A stretch of 64,000 bases of DNA from JAJRRS01 sp965230275 (GTDB lineage: Bacteria > Planctomycetota > Phycisphaerae > Phycisphaerales > Phycisphaeraceae): contig CBDDKO010000001.1 of assembly GCA_965230275.1 (NCBI GenBank), positions 124,001 to 188,000 on the forward strand, in the 5' to 3' direction. This document shows positions 26,774 through 35,099 of the stretch, piece by piece (within the stretch, counting starts at the first letter, position 1; each line of letters begins with the position of its first letter). A program made the position numbers and the translations under genes. The notes under the pieces are model-generated. The model had not been told where the DNA came from, did no database searches, and saw nothing but the letters and a program-made list of their open reading frames with translations.

Positions 26774-27250
26774 CTATCCCTGACGATCGGTAAAGGTGGG
26801 CGGCTTGGTGTTTGTCTGGGGCGGGCCATAGGCGCGGATCGCTTGGCCGGCCTTACCGATGTTGTTCATCTGCGCACCGACCTGTCGCTGAACACTTTTC
26901 AGTTCGACCCGATCACGCTCGTCCTGATCGACGACTTCCTGCAGCGTCTGCTCGATCAGAGCCAGTGCGTCACGGACCTGCCGCCGCTGATCAGCGCTCG
27001 CTCCGTCCGACAGCTCGTTCCATCGGTCGCGGTACGGGGCGAGTTCGCTGTTGGACTTGGTCAGCTGCTCGATCACCGACTGCCGTAGCGACAACACACT
27101 TAATAGTTGTTCGGTGGACCCCTCGCGGATGCAGGCGGACTGCTGCTCGCTAAGGGTCTTGAGTTGACGGTAGTGGTCGAGCTGCCCGGCGAGCAGAGAC
27201 AGCATCGCCTGGACTTGTTCAGATGGGCTGGGTTGTGTTTGCACGGTCAT
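26774..27250 (-). CDS. FlgN-like flagellar chaperone
   Basis: Protein of 158 residues, mostly helical and charged, with EQVQAMLSLLAGQLDHYRQLKTLSEQQSACIREGSTEQLLSVLSLRQSVIEQL. The layout (two long helices with a Q/L-rich N-terminal bundle, a polar Pro-rich tail) fits the FlgN family, which guards the hook-filament junction proteins FlgK and FlgL before export. It lies 16 bp before the flagellar kinase gene. FlgK and FlgL themselves are not in the window. Confidence 0.68.
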   Translation of the reverse strand: MTVQTQPSPSEQVQAMLSLLAGQLDHYRQLKTLSEQQSACIREGSTEQLLSVLSLRQSVIEQLTKSNSELAPYRDRWNELSDGASADQRRQVRDALALIEQTLQEVVDQDERDRVELKSVQRQVGAQMNNIGKAGQAIRAYGPPQTNTKPPTFTDRQG

Positions 27251-27417
27251 CCATGACCTCTTTCAGCAAGCGGCATCGGCGCCACGCCCGCCGGGCATCC
27301 TGCCCTGGCTGATGTGCTATCGGCAAAACCCGACCGGGAGCGCAAATATTACCGGTCGTTTTAAGCAATGGATGTAAAAAGATTCAGAGGGTCCCCGATG
27401 GCAGGCCGCATGCCCGA

Positions 27418-29991
27418 TCAGCCGTTGAATTCATCGGCGCTGGCCTGGCTGGTGAAGAGGTTGCGCTCGCTGGTCCAGCGCAGCCAGTCCTCCCAGTGCT
27501 CACGCTTCATGGGCAGCGAATCGTCCTCGAACGCCGAATCGGGGATGCGTTCGAGTTGTCGGCGGGCCATGTCGTTCGCCACGCGCGCTTTCTGGAACTG
27601 GCCCAGTTCACAGTGAGCGTTGACGATCTGCACGCGCGCGATCAGTGAGGCGGGATCGTTGGCGTAATTGTTCGCGGCGGTGTTGTAGAGCTGGATCGCT
27701 TGTTCGAACACGTGCCGGTCATACGCACAATCCGCCTGATAGAAGTACGCGTTGCGCAGGTACACTTCCTCCACGGATTCGAGCACCAACTCGGCGTTGC
27801 GTTTGGCCTCCAGGCCGCTGATCGCCTGGTTATACAGCACCTGGGCATCATTAAGGCGGTCTTCCCGCTCTACCTGCAACGACAGGAGTGTCACATGCGA
27901 CTGCGTCGTGGCGATCTGCTTGTCGAGCGCGGGCACGCTCCGCCGGTTGGCGTCGGCAAGCAGGTAATGCAGCACGGGCCCGTCATCCGTTTCGCCATAG
28001 CGCTGCACCGCCTCGGTCAGCATCTCGATCGCCCGGGCGTACAGGCTAGGATTGTCCTTGCCCTGGCGGTGGTAGATCTTGCACAGGCCGATCAGCGCTT
28101 CGCGGTATTCACCGCTGTCCGGGGTGATGGCTTCGTGGTCATCGATGACAAGGCTCAGCTTCTCGACCGCCCGGTCGGTCTCGCCCAGTTGATCCAGGCA
28201 ACGCGCCATCGGCACGAGGCTGCTGTAGGTCTCGGGGCTGCGTGGGTAGGCATCAACCAGGTGCTGGTACTGCGCCAACGCCGGGCGGTACTGCTTGTCC
28301 GCCATGTAAGCCTGCGCGAGGTTACGGATAGCGCGGAGCCGCTTGGGATCGCCGTCGCGTGTGGTGACGAACTGGTCGTAGACTCGGATCGCATCGGACC
28401 ATAGCTGGGCTTGGTCAAAGTTCTGGGCACTGCGCCACAGGCTCTGGCCGTGCTGCTCGTTGTCCTCGATTGTGACGGCGTCGGCGTGCTGCTCGTAATA
28501 CCGCGCGGACTTCTCAAAGAACGATGCGGCTTGCTGGTTCGCCAGACGGCGGGCTTCATCTGAAAGTGGCGGCTGCCCCGGGCCGCGCTCCGCGCTTTGC
28601 CTGGCCTCAGCCAACCGCTGATCACCGATCCGCTCACATGTCACCGCCAGATTAAGCAGCAGCTCGGCTGAAGGGCTGTCACCTTCCAACAGCACCAGCA
28701 CATCCAGGTAATCCTTGCCCCGGTCGAACGCCTCCATGTCCACCGCCCGCTCGAACTGCACACGGATCGCGTCGGCCGTCATCTTCCGTCGAGCGTCCCA
28801 CACGCGCGTCCGTGCCAGCATCTCACGGACCGCCAACTCGAAGTAACGCACCGCCAGCGGGTGATCGCCCAGCTGCGCCTCGCAGTCGGCCCGACCTACC
28901 AAAGCCGCGATGTGCGCCTCGGTCGACGATGGATAGCCTTCTTCCGCCTCACGGAAGTATTCCAGCGCCTGTTCCACGTTCTGCCCGGTCGATTGCGCCA
29001 ACGCCAACTGCCCCAGCCCGACCAGGATGTCGGCGTTCAGTTCATCGGTCGGTTTGATCAGCTGCTGGGCATGCAGAAAGCGCTGCCCGGCGCTGGCGTT
29101 GTCGTCGATCGCCTGGTAACCCTGCGCGAGCTTGACGATCAGCGGCGCCAGGTCCTTATCCCCCTCACGCGACGCCAGCCGTTGGATCCGGCGGAGCAGG
29201 TAGTTGATCGCGCCCTTCGGGTGGCCGGCCCGCATCATCAGCGACGCCTGGAAACCATCCGCCCAGACCTCCTGCTTACGCGCCGCCTTCCGGTCCGCCA
29301 TCGACTCGATATCCGCACGGAACCGGTCCATCAACGGCTCGATCGCGTCGAGCACGGCCTGATCGACCGCGGCGCTGTCGCTGCGCCGTCGCTCAATCAT
29401 GTCGCGTAGAATGAGGTGCCGATACGACGCCTCGGTGCTGTCCATCGAGTCCAGGAGCGCCAGCGCCTTGTCATCTTTGCCTAGCGCGACCAACGACCGG
29501 ATGTAGTGTCTCCGTGACGGCCCCTCGAGGACGCGACCATTCTTCTGCGCGTCTTCGTAGTAGGTCACAATTCGTTCATACGTCGGGATCGCCGCCTCGA
29601 CACCGGGCTGACCCACGACACCGGTCACGTAGAGCTTCTCGAAGTTCAGGTCCGCATAGAGCTGCCAGAAGTAACCCAGCTCGCGCTTCGGTGCCTCGCT
29701 GATCTGCGGCTTCACCTCCTCGAGGATCGCCTCGGCCTCGGCCAGCTTATCCTGCTCCAGCCGCATCTCGGCGTTAGCCAGCCGGCCGTGGAAGTCGTCC
29801 GGGTCCTGCGAAGGCATCGCCAGGAACAACCCGATCAGCAGGAACCCAAACCCGAACAGCAACACGGGCAGCTGCCAGACCTGTGACCACTGCAATTCAC
29901 CCTGCGCGATAGCGCGCGACATGTCCGGCACACCGTTGTCGGCATCCGGGGGCGGGGAAGCATCGGGCTGGAAGGAGGGGGCATCGGCCAT
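27418..29991 (-). CDS. Membrane-anchored TPR protein
   Basis: Protein of 857 residues. A Pro/Asp-rich cytoplasmic N-terminus is followed by one membrane segment (about residues 42-60, LPVLLFGFGFLLIGLFLAM). The rest is tetratricopeptide-like helical repeats (for example FDQAQLWSDAIRVYDQFV, YRPALAQYQHLVDAYPRSPE, FEQAIQLYNTAANNYAND). It is likely a scaffold on the outer face of the inner membrane. No catalytic motif is visible. It starts 2 bp after the MerR-type gene and is probably co-transcribed with it. Large TPR proteins of this design are common in Planctomycetes; the function is unknown. Confidence 0.8.
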   Translation of the reverse strand: MADAPSFQPDASPPPDADNGVPDMSRAIAQGELQWSQVWQLPVLLFGFGFLLIGLFLAMPSQDPDDFHGRLANAEMRLEQDKLAEAEAILEEVKPQISEAPKRELGYFWQLYADLNFEKLYVTGVVGQPGVEAAIPTYERIVTYYEDAQKNGRVLEGPSRRHYIRSLVALGKDDKALALLDSMDSTEASYRHLILRDMIERRRSDSAAVDQAVLDAIEPLMDRFRADIESMADRKAARKQEVWADGFQASLMMRAGHPKGAINYLLRRIQRLASREGDKDLAPLIVKLAQGYQAIDDNASAGQRFLHAQQLIKPTDELNADILVGLGQLALAQSTGQNVEQALEYFREAEEGYPSSTEAHIAALVGRADCEAQLGDHPLAVRYFELAVREMLARTRVWDARRKMTADAIRVQFERAVDMEAFDRGKDYLDVLVLLEGDSPSAELLLNLAVTCERIGDQRLAEARQSAERGPGQPPLSDEARRLANQQAASFFEKSARYYEQHADAVTIEDNEQHGQSLWRSAQNFDQAQLWSDAIRVYDQFVTTRDGDPKRLRAIRNLAQAYMADKQYRPALAQYQHLVDAYPRSPETYSSLVPMARCLDQLGETDRAVEKLSLVIDDHEAITPDSGEYREALIGLCKIYHRQGKDNPSLYARAIEMLTEAVQRYGETDDGPVLHYLLADANRRSVPALDKQIATTQSHVTLLSLQVEREDRLNDAQVLYNQAISGLEAKRNAELVLESVEEVYLRNAYFYQADCAYDRHVFEQAIQLYNTAANNYANDPASLIARVQIVNAHCELGQFQKARVANDMARRQLERIPDSAFEDDSLPMKREHWEDWLRWTSERNLFTSQASADEFNG

Positions 29992-29993
29992 GG

Positions 29994-30299
29994 TTACGCG
30001 GCGTCCTCTCGGCCTTCATCGGCAAGAATCGCGCGGACCTCTTCCACCGTGCGCGTGGCCTTGAGTTGCATCACCCGTTCGAGCCGGGCAAAGACGGACT
30101 CGTCATACAATCGGTGCCCGCCATCGGTCCACCCGGCCTCATCGATCAGGCCCCACTTGGTGTAGTTGTGCAGCGTCTGCCGGCTCAGCCCCGTCGCGGA
30201 AGCAAGCTCCCCGACTTTGTATCGCTTGGGCGGGATGACGAGTCGGCCGATCGACCTGGACGTCGGCACGGCTTGGCTGGGGATGGCGGCTGCACTCAT
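29994..30299 (-). CDS. MerR-family transcriptional regulator
   Basis: Protein of 101 residues. The winged helix-turn-helix spans about residues 27-75: YKVGELASATGLSRQTLHNYTKWGLIDEAGWTDGGHRLYDESVFARL. A short C-terminal helix (VEEVRAILADEG) takes the place of the long dimerisation helix and effector domain of classical MerR proteins, so it belongs to the short, effector-less type. It lies 2 bp from the TPR gene, which is a likely co-transcribed partner. Confidence 0.85.
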   Translation of the reverse strand: MSAAAIPSQAVPTSRSIGRLVIPPKRYKVGELASATGLSRQTLHNYTKWGLIDEAGWTDGGHRLYDESVFARLERVMQLKATRTVEEVRAILADEGREDAA

Positions 30300-30456
30300 A
30301 TCGATCCTTCACGTTGAAAATCCACATCGCCGCCCCACCGTCTCTAAGACTGGGCCGGTAATTGGACGTATCGTCAAAGTGGTGATGCGTGCATTAATAA
30401 GGATAGGGTCGCGCATAACGCGGCGATCCGGGATCAAATGCGTGTAATGTTCGGTA

Positions 30457-31296
30457 TTATCGGACCGGCTTGTGCGCCACGAGCGTGAAGTGCATCGGCA
30501 CCTTACCACGGAGCTTGCCGGGCAGATCCCATCGGCCGGGCGAGGTCTCATCCATCATTGGGTAGCGTGGGAATCCGCAGTGCGCCGACTCCGTGAGCCG
30601 ATCGATCACCAGCCCTTCTTCGATCAGACGGGTGATCACGTCGCCGAGTGGATGGATGTGTTCGATCGACTCGTTGAACTCGAACGTCGCGTCCGGGTCG
30701 GCATACGTCCCGCCCTCATTCAATTCGATCGGCCCGCCGTCCAGGTAGGGATACGTCGGCTCAAGGTGATCTTTGCCGGCCGGCTGCTCCAGCATCTCAG
30801 CCGTCGGATGCCCATCATCCAAGACGTACCGCCCGCCCGGCTCCAGCATCGCCGCGACCACCTTCGCCCAACCTGCTAAGTCAGGCAGCCAACACAGACA
30901 GCCGATCGACTGGAACACCACATCAAACCGCCGCCCCACCACCTTGGGCGCGTCATAGATATTCGCGCAATAGAAGTCAGCCTTCAGCCCGAGTTCATCC
31001 CGCAGCAGCTTGGCCTTCTCGATCGCAGGTGCGGAAAAATCCAGCCCCGACGCCTCAGCCCCGAGCCGCGCCCAGGACAGCGTCTCCATCCCCATGTGGC
31101 ACTGAAGCTGAATCAGCGATTTACCCCGGACATCCCCCACCGCCTGCAAGTTCTCCTCCCGCAGGCAATGCCCCCCGGTCCTCAGCGCATCCGCATCCCG
31201 CGTATACATCGCCGACTTCCAATGTGCCTCAACCCGGTCGTCCCACATCCGGCGGTTGGTTTCGATAGCGTCCTTTTGTGAATCCGAGGTATGCAT
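30457..31296 (-). CDS. Class I SAM-dependent methyltransferase
   Basis: Protein of 279 residues. The Rossmann fold region shows LIQLQCHMGMETLSWARLG (motif I with a GMET variant), ASGLDFSAPAI (motif II) and FDVVFQSIGCLCWLPDLAGWAKVVAAMLEPGGRYVL (motifs IV-VI). The substrate cannot be read from the sequence; the small, soluble form resembles general methyltransferase-11 domain proteins. It is followed by 157 bp that contain the MerR gene promoter region and has the heptamer array in front of it. Confidence 0.82.
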   Translation of the reverse strand: MHTSDSQKDAIETNRRMWDDRVEAHWKSAMYTRDADALRTGGHCLREENLQAVGDVRGKSLIQLQCHMGMETLSWARLGAEASGLDFSAPAIEKAKLLRDELGLKADFYCANIYDAPKVVGRRFDVVFQSIGCLCWLPDLAGWAKVVAAMLEPGGRYVLDDGHPTAEMLEQPAGKDHLEPTYPYLDGGPIELNEGGTYADPDATFEFNESIEHIHPLGDVITRLIEEGLVIDRLTESAHCGFPRYPMMDETSPGRWDLPGKLRGKVPMHFTLVAHKPVR

Positions 31297-31363
31297 AAGT
31301 TTTCCGGTAAGGCGCCGCGCCCGAGTTGCGGACGGGTTATGGCTTCATGTGATGAAAATGCGA

Positions 31364-31398
31364 ACCAGCCACCAGCCACGAGGCACAAGCCACCAACC
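31364..31398. repeat. Heptamer array next to the prfB stop codon
   Basis: 7-bp units ACCAGCC, ACCAGCC, ACGAGGC, ACAAGCC, ACCAACC in tandem, ending at the prfB stop codon. The gap between prfB and the methyltransferase is 101 bp and holds little else. Confidence 0.65.
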
Positions 31399-32523
31399 TA
31401 CCCCTTCGCGCGCCGCCTTCTTCGTAGCTCCGCATCAATAAAGCCCTGGAGGTCGCCGTCCATGACTTTTTGGGGGTTGGGCTGCTCGTAGTTGGTGCGG
31501 TGGTCTTTGACGCGGTTGTCGTAGAAGACGTAGGAGCGGATCTGCGTGCCCCAGCCCATGTCGAGCTTGCCGCCGGTGGCTTCGTCCATCTCGGCGGCGC
31601 GCTTTTCTTCTTCGAGCAGTTCGAGCCGGCCGCGCAAGATGTTCATGGCCTGCTTGCGGTTCTGCTCCTGGCTCTTGTGCGTCGAGCTGACGATCTGGAT
31701 GCCGGTGGGGATATGCGTGATCCGGATCGCGGTGGCGACCTTGTTCACGTTCTGCCCGCCGGGGCCTGATGAGCGGGCGAAGTACATGACGTCCAGCTCT
31801 TTCTCGTCGATCTCCAGGCCGCCGGCGTCCGGGAACTCGGGCGTGATGTCCACAGCCGCGAAGCTGGTCTGCCGTTTACCTTGTGCGTTGAACGGCGAGA
31901 CGCGCGCCAGACGGTGCGTGCCGCGTTCGCATGACAGGTAGCCGTACGCCATCGGGCCCTTGATGTAGAGCGTGACGTCCTTGAGCCCGGCCTCTTCGCC
32001 GTGGGTCTTGTCGACCTCGCTGACGTCCCAGCCCTGCCGCTCGCAGTAGTAGAGGAACATCCGCAGCAGCATCTCGGTCCAGTCCTGTGCCTCGGTGCCG
32101 CCCTCGCGGGAGTAGATGGTCAGGTAGCAGTTGCGGGCGTCGTACTTGCCGGACAGCAGCGACAGCGTTTCGAGCCGATCCATCTCAACCTCGAGCTTGT
32201 GCGCTTCTTCCAGGACCTCGGCCTTGGTGTCTGCGTCATCCGCTTCCTGCGCCATCTCCAGCAACAAGACGGCCTCCTCGACGCGCTCAGTGGCGGCGGC
32301 GATGGGTTCAACGATCGCCTTCACCGTCTTGAGCTCGGCGACGATCTCGTTGGCCTTGTCGGGGTTGTCCCAGAAACCGGGCTCACCCATCAGGGTTTCC
32401 AGCTCCTTGAGCCGGGCCTGCTTCTGGTCGCAGTTAAAGAGAGTCGCGGATGCTTACCACCCGCGCCTCGAGTTCCTTCAATAAGGATGGAACGCTTTCG
32501 ATTGTGTGTGTCTGCTCAGTCAT
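31398..32523 (-). CDS. prfB: Peptide chain release factor 2 with programmed +1 frameshift
   Basis: RF2 ends translation at UGA and UAA codons. The body shows the tripeptide SPF in RLARVSPFNAQG, which reads the stop codon, and the catalytic GGQ in SSGPGGQNVNK. The ATG at 32523 opens a 29-codon frame (MTEQTHTIES to SIRDSL) that ends at TAA (32434-32436) preceded by CTT. A +1 shift at CTT-T then continues as NCDQKQARLKELETL into the main body with normal RF2 spacing. The body frame has no start codon that would give a full protein, so the shift is needed. The stop is UAA rather than the usual UGA, and no strong internal Shine-Dalgarno-like stimulator is seen. A TATACT box ends 6 bases before the ATG, so the mRNA may be leaderless. 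Confidence 0.93.
32434..32439 (-). promoter_or_regulatory. prfB +1 frameshift site (CUU UAA C)
   Basis: Read on the minus strand: CTT at 32439-32437, TAA at 32436-32434, then C. It matches the RF2 autoregulatory slip site except that the stop is TAA and the upstream AGGGGG-like element is not evident. Confidence 0.85.
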
Positions 32524-33012
32524 GCCGGGAGTATAGCGTTATGGCCGACCTGTGACCTGCCGCCCAAGGTTTAAATGGCACGGACGTCTGCCGGTCCGAC
32601 CTATCGGGTCTCCATCCGCCTCCTCAAGCGGGCTACTCAGATTTTTATACGGACCCGCTTATTATAAGATAAATTTATCATCTTATAATCTTGTCTGCGT
32701 GCCGGGACGATACGGGACTAGAGCAATCCTGAGGTCGCCCCAACCGGGGGTGACAGCGAAATCCAGATAGGACCTAGCTGAACCCGGGAGTAAAGCATGC
32801 GATGCATACCCACCGTACGTAGTTATCTATTTGGCATGTGGTTAAAAGCCCCGGCTAATAAGATTGCATCGGTGGTCGCACGGCCCGTCGCGGCAGACCG
32901 ATCCTTGTGCCTCCAGCCGGCTCACCCAGATTCAACCGTATGTGCGCCGGGTAGCTGAAGCTCACAAACACCCTCGCAGCAACGCAGCACCAAGACAGAT
33001 GGAGACAGAACA
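32524..33012. other. Long divergent intergenic region (prfB / chemoreceptor)
   Basis: 489 bp between divergent genes with no convincing open frame. It contains an AT-rich inverted repeat (ATTATAAGAT 32661-32670, ATCTTATAAT 32680-32689, 9-base spacer AAATTTATC), a hairpin-forming GTCGCCCC...GGGGGTGAC segment near 32735-32755, and several GC-rich arms up to the chemoreceptor ribosome binding site (GGAG about 10 bases before 33013). It may hold an operator and a structured 5' leader; I recognise no known riboswitch class. Confidence 0.5.
32661..32689. promoter_or_regulatory. AT-rich 10 bp inverted repeat, possible operator
   Basis: Perfect 10 bp arms with a 9-base spacer, strongly AT-rich in a GC-rich genome. 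It lies about 320 bp before the chemoreceptor and 140 bp before prfB. Confidence 0.4.
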
Positions 33013-34647
33013 ATGCGACTGACACTTGGCAAAAAACTGGTAATGGGATTCGGCGTGATCGTCGTGCTGATGGGCGTCAGTTACTTCATCAACCATCATG
33101 CTGTGTACGAAGTCATCAATGCACAACAGGCATCTGAGGACCTGAACAACGTGTCCTCCTTAATGGTCGAGAAAATTGTCGACCACTACAAATGGCTCGA
33201 CGGCCTGAACCACTCGGTCACACACAACGCAGACCGTGTTGAGGTAGCGCTGGATTCCACCAAGTGCGCCCTGGGCCACTGGATGTGCAGCGACGAAGCG
33301 AAGCAGCTCAGCCATGAGCACCCTGAGGTCGCGCAGCTGCTGACCGACATCGTGCCCCATCATGACAAGCTGCACGATACAGCCAGGCAAATCGACGAAC
33401 TCATGCAGGAACACACCGATGAAGCGGATGCCCAGGCGTCGGCCATCTTCCTGGAGCAGACGCCGGTCCATCTGCATGCCGTTCAAGAAAAACTCAACAG
33501 TCTGAGCGACACCCTCAGCCAACAGGCAGACAAGGAAACCGAACACCTGCACAGCAGCCTGGAGCGGATGTCGACGGTGTCGCTTGCCATGTTCGTCATC
33601 GCATCAATTCTGGCGGTGGTGATCGGATGGCTGGTGTCGCGCTCTGTGATCAAAGCGGTACGCTTGCTGCTGGCCAAGTTTCAGTCCGTGGCCTCCGGCG
33701 ATCTGTCTGTACGATGTGAGCTGAACAGCAAAGACGAACTGGGCGACCTATCGCGCGGATTCAACACACTAGTGGATACCCTGGCGGGCGTGATCCAGGA
33801 GATCGACGAAGCGGCGCGTGAGGTGGCCGGAGCCTCGACCCAGATCGCCGCGTCAAGCGAGGAGATGGCTGCCGGGATGGGCGAACAGGCCGGTCAGGTC
33901 ACGCAGATCAGCTCTGCCGTCGAAGAGATGTCTGCCAGCATTGCCGAGGTGACGCACAAGAGCAGCGAGGCGGTGGACAACGCCAATCAGGCTGGCGAAG
34001 CCGCGACACAAGGCGGGGCCGTGGTCGATGAGACGATCCACGGGATGAGTCAGATTTCCGAGGCGGTCACTGCCAGCGCCGCCAGCGTGTCCGAGTTGGG
34101 CAAGCGCGGTGATCAGATCGGCCAGATCATCGACGTGATCAACGACATCGCGGACCAGACGAACCTGCTGGCGCTCAACGCCGCGATCGAAGCCGCCCGC
34201 GCAGGCGAGCACGGCCGGGGCTTTGCCGTGGTGGCCGACGAGGTCCGCAAGCTCGCGGATCGCACGACCAATGCGACCGAGGAGATCGCCGAATCCATCA
34301 CCGCGATCCAGACCGAAACCGAGCAGGCCGTCGAACGCATGAACGCCGGCACGGAGCAGGTCCAGGTCGGCGTCGAGAAGGCGACCCGGGCCGGCACCAG
34401 CCTCTCTAAGATTGTGAAGAGTGCCAAGAACGTCGCTGAAATGATCCGCACGATCGCGTCGTCAGCAGAGCAGCAGAGCGTCGCCGCAGAGGAGGTCAGC
34501 CGGAACATCCAGACGATCTCATCGGTCACCAGCCAGGCCTCGGAGGGCGCGAGCCAGTCGGCCTGCGCCTCGGCGCAACTCAGTGCCAAGGCAGAACAGC
34601 TGCAGCAAGTGGTGGGCCGGTTCAAACTTGATAAGCCAGCAGATTAG
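33013..34647 (+). CDS. Methyl-accepting chemotaxis protein with extracytoplasmic CZB-like domain
   Basis: Chemoreceptor of 544 residues. First membrane segment about residues 9-27, second about 193-211. Between them lies a helical domain with H58-xx-W61, C85-x-L-G88-x-W90 and H117-xxx-H121, which matches the chemoreceptor zinc-binding (CZB) core motif. A HAMP domain follows (about 212-265), then the signalling hairpin with the tip DQTNLLALNAAIEAARAGEHGRGFAVVADEVRKLA. No CheR/CheB tethering pentapeptide is seen at the C-terminus. CZB domains are mainly cytoplasmic in the classical examples, so zinc or redox sensing outside the membrane is a reasonable inference. An inverted repeat 34683-34710 downstream may end transcription. 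Confidence 0.92.
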   Translation: MRLTLGKKLVMGFGVIVVLMGVSYFINHHAVYEVINAQQASEDLNNVSSLMVEKIVDHYKWLDGLNHSVTHNADRVEVALDSTKCALGHWMCSDEAKQLSHEHPEVAQLLTDIVPHHDKLHDTARQIDELMQEHTDEADAQASAIFLEQTPVHLHAVQEKLNSLSDTLSQQADKETEHLHSSLERMSTVSLAMFVIASILAVVIGWLVSRSVIKAVRLLLAKFQSVASGDLSVRCELNSKDELGDLSRGFNTLVDTLAGVIQEIDEAAREVAGASTQIAASSEEMAAGMGEQAGQVTQISSAVEEMSASIAEVTHKSSEAVDNANQAGEAATQGGAVVDETIHGMSQISEAVTASAASVSELGKRGDQIGQIIDVINDIADQTNLLALNAAIEAARAGEHGRGFAVVADEVRKLADRTTNATEEIAESITAIQTETEQAVERMNAGTEQVQVGVEKATRAGTSLSKIVKSAKNVAEMIRTIASSAEQQSVAAEEVSRNIQTISSVTSQASEGASQSACASAQLSAKAEQLQQVVGRFKLDKPAD

Positions 34648-34682
34648 AGCGTACTCAATCCAAACGTATCGCCTATGGGTGG

Positions 34683-34710
34683 CACATTTTGACCCGAAGG
34701 GCAAAATGTG
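34683..34710 (+). terminator. Possible terminator hairpin after the chemoreceptor
   Basis: 9 bp perfect arms CACATTTTG and CAAAATGTG around a 10-base loop, 36 bp after the stop codon. There is no U-run, so function is uncertain. Confidence 0.4.
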
Positions 34711-34801
34711 AGTGCAACACACGCTTTGCCGCTTCGCGGAAAAAACGTGGCACCCGCTACAGTTGGATTGGGATTGCTCTGGTCGGAGGCTACAAGCACA
34801 G

Positions 34802-35071
34802 GACACTCTGTCTCACTCGCTGGCAGTGCTGGTCGGGTACCTGATAACACGTTCCGTAGTCCAGCCCCTCCGTCGTATCGCGGATCGGCTCAAGGACATC
34901 GCGGACCAGACCAACCTCCTGGCACTGAACGCCGCCACCGAAGAGATCGGCGGTTCGATCCGAGCCATACAAACCGAGACCAAGGAAGCCGTCGAGCGTA
35001 TGGTCTCAGGCACCAGCCAGGTTGAAGTCGGCGTAGACCGCGCCAAGCAGGCCGGAGACAGCCTAAACGAG
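34802..35071 (+). pseudogene. Decayed chemoreceptor remnant
   Basis: An open stretch aligns in pieces with the chemoreceptor just upstream: a membrane end and HAMP start (VGYLITRSVVQPLRRIADRL), joined directly to the signalling tip (KDIADQTNLLALNAA), joined directly to the next helix (TEEIGGSIRAIQTETKEAVERM), then QVEVGVDRAKQAGDSLNE. Compared with the intact gene, about 30 residues are missing between NAA and TEEI, and the whole section between HAMP and tip is gone. No start codon or sensor domain remains, and the frame runs into the end of the next gene. It is not identical to the intact copy, so it is an old or distinct paralogue. Confidence 0.8.
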
Positions 35072-35099
35072 GGCGGATCAGCGCTCTCGCTTGGTTTTC

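Noticed and set aside
27318..27330. Sigma-28-like GCCGATAG on the minus strand before the FlgN-like gene
   Set aside because: No -35-like sequence at a workable distance.
32575..32591. TGGCACGGACGTCTGC as a sigma-54 promoter for the chemoreceptor
   Set aside because: The GG to GC distance is one base too long and it lies more than 400 bp from the gene.
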